Shown piece after piece: positions 50,713 to 59,719 of a stretch of DNA of 64,000 nt. The first letter of the stretch is position 1; every line of letters begins with the position of its first letter. The notes under the pieces were generated by a model. The model was given only the letters and a program-made list of their open reading frames with translations, did not search any database and was not told the DNA's origin. A program made the translations under genes and the position numbers. Source of the DNA: Ascidiimonas aurantiaca (lineage in GTDB: Bacteria; Bacteroidota; Bacteroidia; Flavobacteriales; Flavobacteriaceae); the NCBI RefSeq assembly GCF_037646345.1, contig NZ_JBBEWR010000002.1, forward strand, positions 124,001-188,000, written 5' to 3'.

Positions 50713-52578
50713 ATGAAAAAATGTATTCTTTTACCTATTCTGCTAATGGCCCAAACGATCATTGCCCAGACCGTAACCATTCCCAAAAGCTACAGTAATA
50801 TTAGCAAAGATGAAAAAGGGTTGTATTTTCAGGATAGCGGCCAACGCTATTATGTATCCGAAACGAGTCCGCGTTACAGCCTTCAGCAGCTATTTGGAGA
50901 CCCAAAAGGTACCGATGAAGGGGTAGAATTAGATTTTGGAGATTTCAGGGGAAGCATAACCTACGGTTTGATCCCATACGGCAAGGCACCGCATCCGCTC
51001 CCGGTTTTCAGGTTTGTAAAAACATTAGAAGCAGGTAAAGTAGCTATCAACATTAAGAAGGATTTCAGATACCCTTACGATTTTGTGGATTGGGAAAAAA
51101 ACCAAATGCTCTCTATAGGCTATCGTTTAACCGATGAAACGGGTATGATAGTTTACGATGGTGAAATATCCCTGAAAGGAGGTGGTCCTTTCTCGGTTAC
51201 ATCTTCAATTTATGAAGGGCCTTTTGTAAACATGCTTACCCATACCGGCGTTACCATTTGGTTCAATACTACTTTACCCGTACCTGTAGAATTACGTATA
51301 AACGGTGAGACTATTGAAAGCCCTGTAGGTACACATCATGAAATAACCGTTTCCGGGCTGGCACCCGACACGAAATATGAATATTCGGTGAGTTATGGTG
51401 GTTTCACACAGCAGTACTACGTAAAAACGGCTCCAAAGCCGGGAAGCAGGATTCCCTTTGTATTTGCCTATACTAGCGATAGCAGACATGCTTCCGGTGG
51501 CGGTGAACGCAAAATTTACGGGGCCAATGCTTACATTATGAAGAAAATTGCGGCTGTAGCATATGCCCATGATGCGGCATTTATGCAATTTAGCGGAGAT
51601 CTTATTAACGGGTACCTCGAAACTAATGCCGAAACCCAGTTACAATACACCAACTGGAAAAAAGCCGTAGAACCTTTTTGGCATTACATACCTTTTCAGG
51701 TAGGAATGGGAAATCACGAAGCCTTAGGGTATATTTTTAGAGATAGTACCGGGAGATCCAAGGCTTTTGTTGATAAGTTTCCTTTCAGTACAGAATCTGC
51801 AGAAATGGCTTTTGCAGAAGCTTTTGTAAATCCCGTGTCAACCCTTACCAGTGAAGATGGAAGTATGTATGACCCTTCTTCGCACACTATAGATTTTCCA
51901 TCATATGCAGAAAATGTATATCAGTATCGATATGATAATGTGGCTGTGGTGGTGCTGAACAGTGACTATTGGTATGCGCCCAGCCTTTCACGAAATACAG
52001 CCACATCAGGCGGGCTGCACGGGTATATTATGGACAATCAGCTGAAATGGCTGGAAAAAACCATTACTTCTTTAGAAAAAGATCGTACTATTGACCATGT
52101 TTTTGTGACCCAGCATACCCCCGTTTTTCCCAATGGAGGGCACAGCCGTGATGATATGTGGTACAGCGGGAACAATGAAAAACGTCCCTTTGTGGCCGGT
52201 AAAGCCGTGAAGAAGGGAATTATAGAAAGACGGGACGAATACCTGGACCTCCTCATTAATAAAAGCAGTAAAGTATTGGCCGTATTGACCGGAGACGAGC
52301 ATAACTACAACCGTTTACAGCTAACAAAAGAAGTCACTATATATCCTGAAGGGTATCCTCATAAAAAACTGAACGTATCAAGGCCCGTTTATCAAATTAA
52401 TAACGGCGCGGCCGGGGCACCCTATTACGGGCAGGAAGTATTACCCTGGAGTGACCATACCAAAGCCTTTAGCGTAGAAAATGCCGTGTGCCTCTTTTAT
52501 GTGGACGGTAAAAAAGTTCGTATGAAAGTGATCAACCCCGATACTTTAAATACCATTGATGAAATTGAATTACGGTGA
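50713..52578 (+). CDS. Purple-acid-phosphatase-like metallophosphoesterase, exported
   Basis: 621 residues from the ATG at 50713 (MKKCILLPILLMAQTIIAQ signal peptide). A fibronectin-III-like N-terminal domain (around GVTIWFNTTLPVPVELRINGE and SGLAPDTKYEYSVSYGG) precedes a calcineurin-like core with FAYTSDSRHASGG, MQFSGDLINGY, GMGNHEALGY, VFVTQHTPVFP and LTGDEHNYNR. Metal ligands are complete. It is the first gene after zur, 27 nt away, and may be read from the same operon; PAP enzymes use Fe-Zn or Fe-Mn centres. Phosphate scavenging is the likely role. Confidence 0.83.
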   Translation: MKKCILLPILLMAQTIIAQTVTIPKSYSNISKDEKGLYFQDSGQRYYVSETSPRYSLQQLFGDPKGTDEGVELDFGDFRGSITYGLIPYGKAPHPLPVFRFVKTLEAGKVAINIKKDFRYPYDFVDWEKNQMLSIGYRLTDETGMIVYDGEISLKGGGPFSVTSSIYEGPFVNMLTHTGVTIWFNTTLPVPVELRINGETIESPVGTHHEITVSGLAPDTKYEYSVSYGGFTQQYYVKTAPKPGSRIPFVFAYTSDSRHASGGGERKIYGANAYIMKKIAAVAYAHDAAFMQFSGDLINGYLETNAETQLQYTNWKKAVEPFWHYIPFQVGMGNHEALGYIFRDSTGRSKAFVDKFPFSTESAEMAFAEAFVNPVSTLTSEDGSMYDPSSHTIDFPSYAENVYQYRYDNVAVVVLNSDYWYAPSLSRNTATSGGLHGYIMDNQLKWLEKTITSLEKDRTIDHVFVTQHTPVFPNGGHSRDDMWYSGNNEKRPFVAGKAVKKGIIERRDEYLDLLINKSSKVLAVLTGDEHNYNRLQLTKEVTIYPEGYPHKKLNVSRPVYQINNGAAGAPYYGQEVLPWSDHTKAFSVENAVCLFYVDGKKVRMKVINPDTLNTIDEIELR

Positions 52579-52746
52579 TATGCTTTTAATAATAAGTATC
52601 TTATTAAACCCTGAAAAATATATGATCGTCTGAAAAAATGGCCTTCTGTTTTGTTTTTTACGGGTTTGGTTAGTACATTCAAGGCTAAAAAAAGCGATTA
52701 AAGTTTTAAAAGCTACTGAGCAAGAAATAAAGTATCGAAAAACAAT

Positions 52747-53841
52747 ATGACCTACTTTGAAAAATTAAGAGAAATAACGAAATCTATTCCAACTTCCATT
52801 GTGGATTTCACAATCCCTAGAGACAGAACATCACCACCAACGCAGGCATCATCTAATTTTATTACGAATAAAGAGCAGGGAGATTGGGCAGAAGATTTAA
52901 TTTTTAGAGCAATAAATGAAACTTCAAAGAATTATGTTGCTGTACGTTATGGTAAATCTGACGATTTAATTGCAGGTGATGTAGGGTTTGATAAATTCTA
53001 TAAAGACTTTCAAGATGAACTTGACACTATTGGAAAACGTCCAGATCTATTGGTTTTCAGGAAAGAAGATTTTGATAGAAGGCTTGGTTTTGATGTAAGT
53101 AAAATTGAACACCCTCAAATAACTGAGTATGTGAAAATGGCTATTGCAGGTCTTGAAATTCGCTCGAGTGCATTTCTGATTGACAAATATGAAAATGAAA
53201 TGAGGGAGAGAACCGCTTGTCACTTGAAAAAAGCATTAGATATTAGAGATGTTTTAATGAAAGACTTTGCAGAAGAATTTGAGCACCCTAAAAAGAAACC
53301 TTATTTAGAAGTGCTTAAGAGTATAAGCGGTGAAACAATAAATGCAATAACTTTTAAAAGACCAAGTTGGAATTCTACTGAAAAATTACAGAAATTGACT
53401 TTATTATTTAAAGATTTAAAAGAACACATTAAAATTGTCCAAAAAAGGGACTATTTAAGTATTACACCAAAAGTTGAAGATATAAAAGTTGTTTATAAAT
53501 GGATAGAAACATTTAATGTTCCGCATTATTATTTTCAGGTTTTCTTTGATAAATCTTATGGAATATCGTTTAGCAACATTTTATCTCTAATTACGGATCC
53601 AGATAAGGAAGGCGAACATTATGAAATTAGCAAGGATATAAAAAATCAAAATAAAACAACTATTAAAATTAATACCCGAAATACAAATCAAGTTGCTTAT
53701 AAAGTTGAAGAGCCGGAACACAAAAGTGTTAGACGAGAAATGGGTAGAGGTCGATTATTATTTTATGTCACCTTTGAAAAAGGAACTGCTTATTTAGACA
53801 TTCATAGTCTAAAAAAATTACTGAACATAGAAGATTTTTAA
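52747..53841 (+). CDS. Type II restriction endonuclease, AccI-like
   Basis: 364 residues, no signal peptide, AT-rich codon use compared with its neighbours. The sequence FITNKEQGDWAEDLIF, YGKSDDLIAGDVGF, IGKRPDLLVFRKEDF (a PD-(D/E)xK-like element) and YVKMAIAGLEIRSSAF fit the AccI family from memory. AccI cuts GTMKAC. It precedes the methyltransferase gene by two nucleotides, the expected R-M pairing. The family call should be tested by a profile search. Confidence 0.62.
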   Translation: MTYFEKLREITKSIPTSIVDFTIPRDRTSPPTQASSNFITNKEQGDWAEDLIFRAINETSKNYVAVRYGKSDDLIAGDVGFDKFYKDFQDELDTIGKRPDLLVFRKEDFDRRLGFDVSKIEHPQITEYVKMAIAGLEIRSSAFLIDKYENEMRERTACHLKKALDIRDVLMKDFAEEFEHPKKKPYLEVLKSISGETINAITFKRPSWNSTEKLQKLTLLFKDLKEHIKIVQKRDYLSITPKVEDIKVVYKWIETFNVPHYYFQVFFDKSYGISFSNILSLITDPDKEGEHYEISKDIKNQNKTTIKINTRNTNQVAYKVEEPEHKSVRREMGRGRLLFYVTFEKGTAYLDIHSLKKLLNIEDF

Positions 53842-53843
53842 AT

Positions 53844-55448
53844 ATGGAGTTAGAAAAAGCATACTCTAAAAATACTGCTCTTGAACACCGAAAAGAGTTT
53901 GCTCAATTTTTTACACCGCAACCAATAGCTAATCTTATGGCTGATTGGTTACTTGGTAATAAGTCTTTAAAAACTGTTTTAGAACCAGCCTTTGGCCTGG
54001 GTATATTTTCAAGAACACTACTTAAGAAGAAAAAAGATATAGAAATCAAAGGTTTTGATATTGATGAGACTATTTTTAAAGATGCTTCCGAATATTTTAA
54101 AACATATAAAAATGTTTCTTTAAGTCTTGAAGACTATATGTACAATGGTTGGAAAAATAAATACGATGGTATTATTTGTAATCCACCTTATTTGAAATTT
54201 CACGATTACGACAATAAAGAAATACTCAAAGAGGTAGAAAGCTATTTAAAGTTTAAGTTTAATGGGTTTACTAACCTTTATACTCTTTTCTTGCTTAAAT
54301 CTATTTTTCAATTAAAAAAAGGTGGTAGAATAGCTTATATAATCCCATCCGAATTTTTAAATTCTGATTATGGCAAACTAATCAAAGAGTATCTTTTAAA
54401 AACAAAGACATTAAGGCATCTTTTTGTAATTGATTTTAAAGAGAATGTATTTGATGATGCAATGACAACTGCTTCAATTCTTCTCTTGGCAAATGATGAA
54501 TATACGTATGAAATTGAAATAACGAATATTCAATCAAAATCTGACTTAAGATTAATTGGAGAATATATCAAATCATACCCAGATGCAAAAGGAGAATTTA
54601 GTTTTAAAACTAGTGAATTAGACCCTGGAATTAAATGGAGACAATATTATCAAATTCAAAATTCAAAAAATTATAAAAACCTAATCCCCTTCTCTACATA
54701 TGCTAAAGTTGTAAGAGGTATTGCAACAGGTGCAAACGAGTATTTCACGTTTAAAAAATCTAAAATTGAAAAACATTCTATTCCAGATGAAAACTTATTG
54801 CCTTGTGTTTGCAAAGCAAAAGATGTAAAAGGTAATTTTTTTACCATATCAGATTATGAGCGTTTGATAGAAAATGATGAATTAGCATATTTATTCAATG
54901 GTAAGAGTCGTGATAACAAAAAAGTTTCTGATTACATTGTTTTAGGTGAAAATGAAAAAGTAAATGAAAAGTATTTAACAAAGAAAAGAAAGCCCTGGTA
55001 TTCTTTAGAAAATAGACCACCTGCACCAATTTGGGTTTCCGTCTTTAATAGAAATGGGGTCAAATTTATTCGAAATGAAGCTAATGTTTCAAATCTAACA
55101 ACCTTTCATTGTGTTTACCCGGTAAACTCAAATTTATTCTCAAATGTATCAATAGATTTATTGTTTGCTTATTTGCTCACAGACGTAGCAAAGGAAATTT
55201 TTAGTGATAATAGAAGAGAATATGGAAATGGATTGAAAAAATTTGAGCCTAACGACTTAAATAAATCTAAAATGCTTGATTTATCAAAGTTAAAAGAACA
55301 ACAAACGGAACAGATATTGAACTTGTATTCAAACTTTAAAGAGAGTAAGGATGAAAAGTATATTGCAAAAGTTGATAAAATATTACGTTCGGAATTTGCC
55401 AACACTGAAAACCAGGTTGAACGAAAAAAAACCAGCTTACAATATTAG
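53844..55448 (+). CDS. Type II N6-adenine DNA methyltransferase
   Basis: 534 residues. Motif I is in TVLEPAFGLGIFSRTLL, motif IV is NPPY in GIICNPPYLKF, and RIAYIIPSEFLNSDYGK follows, placing it in the TaqI-class of m6A methyltransferases; the second half should hold the target-recognition domain. It begins two nucleotides after the endonuclease and presumably protects the same site. It is AT-rich like its partner. The start MELEKAYSKNTALEHRKEFAQFFTP is family-typical. Confidence 0.85.
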   Translation: MELEKAYSKNTALEHRKEFAQFFTPQPIANLMADWLLGNKSLKTVLEPAFGLGIFSRTLLKKKKDIEIKGFDIDETIFKDASEYFKTYKNVSLSLEDYMYNGWKNKYDGIICNPPYLKFHDYDNKEILKEVESYLKFKFNGFTNLYTLFLLKSIFQLKKGGRIAYIIPSEFLNSDYGKLIKEYLLKTKTLRHLFVIDFKENVFDDAMTTASILLLANDEYTYEIEITNIQSKSDLRLIGEYIKSYPDAKGEFSFKTSELDPGIKWRQYYQIQNSKNYKNLIPFSTYAKVVRGIATGANEYFTFKKSKIEKHSIPDENLLPCVCKAKDVKGNFFTISDYERLIENDELAYLFNGKSRDNKKVSDYIVLGENEKVNEKYLTKKRKPWYSLENRPPAPIWVSVFNRNGVKFIRNEANVSNLTTFHCVYPVNSNLFSNVSIDLLFAYLLTDVAKEIFSDNRREYGNGLKKFEPNDLNKSKMLDLSKLKEQQTEQILNLYSNFKESKDEKYIAKVDKILRSEFANTENQVERKKTSLQY

Positions 55449-55561
55449 CAGGTGTTGTACAAACCTTTAATTTGAATGGAAGATGTTACTTTTTTAAACT
55501 ACTTAAAATATGGACAGTATGTTAAGTTAGGCTTTAATCTTAAATTCACTGTCAAACAAGC

Positions 55562-55705
55562 AAAAACCATAAATTTCATTATCCAGAAGACTTATATTTT
55601 AAGAGTTTTGCAGTGATAGACTGGCTAAATGTTTTTACCAACAGCGCAAAAGGACCGGAAATTATATGGTGGTATATCATGACAAACCATATAGCTAAGA
55701 CCTGA
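55562..55705 (+). pseudogene. Remnant of a REP-associated (Y1) transposase
   Basis: The frame ending at the TGA at 55703 reads KFHYPEDLYFKSFAVIDWLNVFTN, then after an apparent internal deletion WWYIMTNHIAKT. The first block matches the N-terminus of Bacteroidetes REP-associated tyrosine transposases (KFH...LYFVSFAVVDWIDVFT), and IMTNHIA looks like a decayed IMTxHVH, the HUH motif. Only about 45 residues survive and no start codon is present, so the copy is dead. It lies beside the restriction-modification genes. Confidence 0.55.
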
Positions 55706-55726
55706 TAAATTAAAATACAAAAAAAT

Positions 55727-55776
55727 ATACAACGTATTGTTTTTTGTGTTTTCTTCGTAGTCCTAAAACGTTGTAT
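55727..55776. repeat. Inverted repeat in a gene-free stretch
   Basis: ATACAACGT (55727-55735) and ACGTTGTAT (55768-55776) are perfect complements with a 32-nt spacer. It lies just after the transposase remnant; it might be a relic of that element or a chance pair. The rest of 55706-56010 holds no gene that can be supported. Confidence 0.35.
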
Positions 55777-56010
55777 TCGTTTTTAGCTGAACATAATGAT
55801 ACATGTTTTTAAGTTCGGGTTTTTGAAAATTAGGAAGTCAAATTCAAAGACAGCTTACCGTTTAAGTAACCGAAATTTAAAGCTAGCTTCCAAAGATCAT
55901 CTTATATCAAAATATGTTGACAAAGTGTTTTTTGTCACTCTTCTCTTTTATTTTTTAAGAATTTGAATCCTGTTTCCGTATTTTAGAATGTGTAAATTTT
56001 AACGGTTTTA

Positions 56011-56035
56011 TGTATTCTTGTATTGTAAGAATACA
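56011..56035 (+). promoter_or_regulatory. Perfect 9-bp inverted repeat upstream of the polyamine cluster
   Basis: TGTATTCTT (56011-56019) and AAGAATACA (56027-56035) with a 7-nt spacer, ending 27 nt before the start codon at 56063. The left arm includes TATTCTTG, one mismatch from TAnnTTTG, so the repeat may overlap the promoter and act as an operator. As RNA it could also form a small 5' stem-loop. Confidence 0.5.
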
Positions 56036-56062
56036 TTATTGTTTTACTTTTTTTCTTAAAAA

Positions 56063-57457
56063 ATGAATACTAAATACAAAGATTTAATAGAGCAAACATT
56101 TGATTTTCCTCAGGAGGAATTCGAGGTAGAAAACGGCAATTTGTTTTTTCACGGTATTGATTTGATGAAGCTTACGGAAGAATATGGTACACCCTTAAAG
56201 TTTGTGTACTTGCCAAAAATTTCAGAAAATATAAACAGAGCTAAAAAATGGTTTCAAAATGCTATTGAAAAGCATAAATACGAAGGCACATATCATTATT
56301 CTTACTGTACTAAAAGCTCACATTTTAGTTATGTATTAGAAGAGGCTCTAAAAAATGAAGTTCATATTGAAACGTCATCTGCCTTTGATATCGATATCGT
56401 AAAATCACTTAAAAAGTCGGGTAAATTAAACGACCATACATATGTGCTTTGTAATGGGTTTAAAAGAGACCAATACATCACTAATATTATAAGCCTTATA
56501 AATGAAGGGCATAAAAACTGTATTCCGATTATTGATAATTATGAAGAGTTAAACCTTCTGTTAGACGGGTATAAAGGGAAATTAAATGTAGGTATCAGGA
56601 TCGCTTCTGAAGAAGAGCCAAAATTTGAATTTTATACCAGCAGGTTAGGTATTGGATATAAAAACATAGTCTCCTTTTATGAGCGTACCCTGGCAAATAA
56701 CCCCCAGGTAGAACTTAAAATGCTACATTTTTTCATTAATACCGGAATTAGGGATACTGCCTATTATTGGAATGAACTTTTAAAATGTATTAGCGTATAT
56801 ATAAGATTAAAAAAAGTTTGTCCTACATTAAACAGTCTCAATATTGGAGGAGGTTTCCCCGTTAAGAATTCACTGGCATTTGATTATGATTATCAATATA
56901 TGGTTGATGAGATCATAAACCAAATAAACATAGCTTGTAAAGAGGCTGAAGTGGATGTTCCTGATATTTTCACAGAGTTCGGAAGCTTTACCGTTGGAGA
57001 AGCAGGAGGCGCTATTTATGAAGTACTGTATCAGAAAAAGCAAAATGACAGAGAAAAATGGAATATGATTAACTCTTCTTTTATTACAACACTTCCGGAT
57101 TCCTGGGCTATTAACAAGAGGTTTATTATGCTGCCTGTTAATAAATGGAACCGACAGTATGAAAGAGTATTGTTGGGAGGGCTCACATGCGATAGCGATG
57201 ATTATTATAACTCAGAGCAGCATATCAATGCAATTTACCTGCCCGTTTATGATAAAGACAAACCTTTATACATAGGTTTTTTTAATACCGGAGCCTATCA
57301 GGAAAACATTGGAGGCTTTGGGGGGTTACAGCATTGTTTAATTCCCCATCCAAAACTCGTTTTAATAAACAAAGATAAAAACGGAAACATAAGTAGTAAA
57401 GTTTTTAAAGAACAACAAAAAAGTAAAGAAATATTATCAATTTTAGGTTATGAATGA
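56063..57457 (+). CDS. speA: Biosynthetic arginine decarboxylase-like, PLP fold III
   Basis: 464 residues of the alanine-racemase-like decarboxylase family. The PLP lysine is expected at Lys84 in YHYSYCTKSSHFSYV; SLNIGGGFPV and GLTCDSDDYYN (substrate and second PLP site) are visible. The Bacteroidetes form is about 460 residues, much shorter than E. coli SpeA (658). Converts arginine to agmatine for the next enzyme. The 3' end overlaps the speB-like gene by 8 nt. Diaminopimelate-decarboxylase-like substrate preference cannot be excluded. Confidence 0.8.
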   Translation: MNTKYKDLIEQTFDFPQEEFEVENGNLFFHGIDLMKLTEEYGTPLKFVYLPKISENINRAKKWFQNAIEKHKYEGTYHYSYCTKSSHFSYVLEEALKNEVHIETSSAFDIDIVKSLKKSGKLNDHTYVLCNGFKRDQYITNIISLINEGHKNCIPIIDNYEELNLLLDGYKGKLNVGIRIASEEEPKFEFYTSRLGIGYKNIVSFYERTLANNPQVELKMLHFFINTGIRDTAYYWNELLKCISVYIRLKKVCPTLNSLNIGGGFPVKNSLAFDYDYQYMVDEIINQINIACKEAEVDVPDIFTEFGSFTVGEAGGAIYEVLYQKKQNDREKWNMINSSFITTLPDSWAINKRFIMLPVNKWNRQYERVLLGGLTCDSDDYYNSEQHINAIYLPVYDKDKPLYIGFFNTGAYQENIGGFGGLQHCLIPHPKLVLINKDKNGNISSKVFKEQQKSKEILSILGYE

Positions 57458-58391
57458 TAAGAGAACATATGCTGGTATTCCCGATGCGTATGCCAGGTTA
57501 GAAAAAGCAAAGGTGGTACTAATTCCTGTACCATATGATGGTACAAGTACATGGCAAAAAGGGGCTGATAAAGGCCCGGAGGCATTTTTACAGGCATCCG
57601 AAAATATGGAGTTGTACGATATTGAAACTGACAGTGAGGTATATAAACAGGGAGTATTTTTAGCAGATGCTATTGAGGAATCATCTACCCCGGAAGCTAT
57701 GGTAGCAGAAGTACATGCTATCACCAAAAAATATATAAATAAAAACAAGTTTGTTACCCTGTTTGGAGGAGAACACTCCATTTCAATTGGTTCAATAAGG
57801 GCTTTTAATGAGTGTTTTGATGATCTTACTGTTTTGCATATTGATGCCCATGCCGATTTGAGGAAAGAATATAACGGATCTTCCTGTAATCATGCATGCG
57901 CAGTATATGAGGCAAGTCAAAATGCCAATCTGGTTCAGGTAGGGATCAGAAGTATGGACATTGTTGAAACCACTGTATTGAACAAAGACAAAACCTTTTT
58001 TGCTCACGATATGGTTACCAATGAATACTGGATAGAAGAGGTGCTGGAGCAGCTCACTAACCATGTATTCATTACTTTCGACCTGGATGCCTTTGACCCT
58101 TCAATACTGCCAAGTACCGGCACTCCTGAGCCCGGAGGGCTTTTTTGGTATGAAACACTGGGTTTTCTCAAAAGAGTTTTTTCTGAGAAAACAGTAGTAG
58201 GATTTGATATTGTAGAACTCTGTCCTAATACACAGGATAGATCTTCCGACTTTTTAGCTGCCAAATTGTACTATAAAATGTTGAGTTATAAATTTTGTCT
58301 GGAGAATAAGAAAGAAGAAGAATATGAGGAAGATATGAACTCTTCCTTCGATAAACTATCAAAATTTAAGGATACTGAAGATGAATACTAA
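57450..58391 (+). CDS. speB: Agmatinase-type ureohydrolase
   Basis: 313 residues of the arginase/agmatinase superfamily. The di-manganese ligands are in LFGGEHSISIG, HIDAHADLR, and FITFDLDAFDPS, and the loop PGTGTPEPGG-like LPSTGTPEPGGLF follows. It would give putrescine and urea from agmatine made by the preceding enzyme; that substrate is inferred from context. Overlaps speA by 8 nt and the DHS-like gene by 11 nt. The C-terminal tail is acidic. Confidence 0.87.
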   Translation: MNDKRTYAGIPDAYARLEKAKVVLIPVPYDGTSTWQKGADKGPEAFLQASENMELYDIETDSEVYKQGVFLADAIEESSTPEAMVAEVHAITKKYINKNKFVTLFGGEHSISIGSIRAFNECFDDLTVLHIDAHADLRKEYNGSSCNHACAVYEASQNANLVQVGIRSMDIVETTVLNKDKTFFAHDMVTNEYWIEEVLEQLTNHVFITFDLDAFDPSILPSTGTPEPGGLFWYETLGFLKRVFSEKTVVGFDIVELCPNTQDRSSDFLAAKLYYKMLSYKFCLENKKEEEYEEDMNSSFDKLSKFKDTEDEY

Positions 58392-59352
58392 CACCATAAC
58401 AGAGTTTATTGAGAAATATTTTCTGCACTTTAATGCTGCTGCTTTGGTAGATGCAGCCAAAGCGTACGAATTACAATTAGAGAAAAAAGCAAAGATGCTG
58501 GTATCTTTAGCGGGAGCAATGAGTACAGCAGAGCTGGGTAAGATTTTTGCTGAAATGATACGTCAGGAAAAAGTACATATCATTTCCTGTACAGGTGCTA
58601 ATCTGGAAGAGGATATCATGAATTTAGTAGCCCATTCTCATTATAAAAGAGTACCCAATTACAGAGATCTTACTCCTGCCGATGAAAGAGAGCTGTTGTC
58701 TCAGGGATTAAACAGGGTTACAGATACCTGTATTCCCGAAGAAGAAGCATTCAGAAGGTTACAAAAACATATTTTTAAGATCTGGAAAGAAGCCGATACC
58801 AAAGGAGAACGACTCTTTCCTCATGAGTTTATGTATAAACTCCTTTTATCCGGTGTTTTAGAAGATTACTATGAAATAGATGTGAAAGACTCATGGATGT
58901 ATGCTGCAGCCAGTAAAAACCTTCCCATAGTCGTTCCAGGCTGGGAAGACAGCACTATGGGAAACATTTTCGCTTCCTATGTTCTCAAAGGAGAACTAAA
59001 AGCCAGTACAATGAAGTCAGGTATTGAATACATGACCTTTTTGGCAGACTGGTACACAGAAAATTCATCAAACGGGGTTGGTTTCTTTCAAATAGGAGGA
59101 GGTATAGCAGGTGATTTTCCTATTTGTGTGGTTCCCATGCTTTATCAGGATTTAGAAAGAACAGAAACTCCTTTTTGGAGCTATTTCTGTCAAATTTCAG
59201 ATTCTACCACCAGTTACGGATCATATTCCGGTGCCATTCCCAACGAAAAGATTACCTGGGGAAAACTCGATATTGATACCCCAAAGTTTATTATTGAAAG
59301 TGATGCAACCATAGTTGCACCTTTAATTTTTGCTTATTTACTCAAAATGTAA
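58381..59352 (+). CDS. Deoxyhypusine-synthase-like enzyme
   Basis: 323 residues. The NAD-binding region VHIISCTGANLEEDIMN and the C-terminal YGSYSGAIPNEKITWGKLDI, with the equivalent of the catalytic lysine at residue 295, match the deoxyhypusine synthase family. Bacteria lack eIF5A, so such proteins are thought to act as homospermidine synthase or on another amine acceptor. Polyamine-supplying genes immediately upstream (overlap 11 nt) support an aminobutyl-transfer reaction using agmatine, putrescine or spermidine. The true product cannot be read from sequence. Confidence 0.85.
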   Translation: MNTNTITEFIEKYFLHFNAAALVDAAKAYELQLEKKAKMLVSLAGAMSTAELGKIFAEMIRQEKVHIISCTGANLEEDIMNLVAHSHYKRVPNYRDLTPADERELLSQGLNRVTDTCIPEEEAFRRLQKHIFKIWKEADTKGERLFPHEFMYKLLLSGVLEDYYEIDVKDSWMYAAASKNLPIVVPGWEDSTMGNIFASYVLKGELKASTMKSGIEYMTFLADWYTENSSNGVGFFQIGGGIAGDFPICVVPMLYQDLERTETPFWSYFCQISDSTTSYGSYSGAIPNEKITWGKLDIDTPKFIIESDATIVAPLIFAYLLKM

Positions 59353-59360
59353 TTCAGATT

Positions 59361-59648
59361 ATGATTCGCAAAATAGTTGATCACCAAAAATTAACCACAG
59401 AGATCATGAACCTTTTGGTTCAAAAGTTTCCCGATGGATATGATGACAATGATATTATTACTTTCAGAAACTCTAAAAATGAAGTTATTGAAGCTGTAGA
59501 AGTACGAACAGATGACACTATATACCTTGTTAAGGTTGGAAAAAGGCTGGTAAAGGCATTAGAAGATTTTGTTGAAGACCCGAATGATAAAGACGATGAT
59601 AGTTCAGAAGACCTGGATACAGAAAACAATTTTGAAGATGAAGAGTAA
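59361..59648 (+). CDS. Small acidic hypothetical protein
   Basis: 95 residues. The N-terminal ~70 (MIRKIVDHQKLTTEIMNLLVQ ... YDDNDIITFRNSKNEVIEAVEVRTDDTIYLVKVGK) look like a compact folded domain; the last 25 are almost entirely Asp/Glu/Ser. No family is recognised. It follows the DHS-like gene by 8 nt and is likely cotranscribed with the polyamine cluster. Confidence 0.6.
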   Translation: MIRKIVDHQKLTTEIMNLLVQKFPDGYDDNDIITFRNSKNEVIEAVEVRTDDTIYLVKVGKRLVKALEDFVEDPNDKDDDSSEDLDTENNFEDEE

Positions 59649-59719
59649 TGCCTGTTTTCAGTTACATGAAATCATTATCAATACATAAAACCCTTGTATG
59701 CGATTAAAAACTGTAGAAA

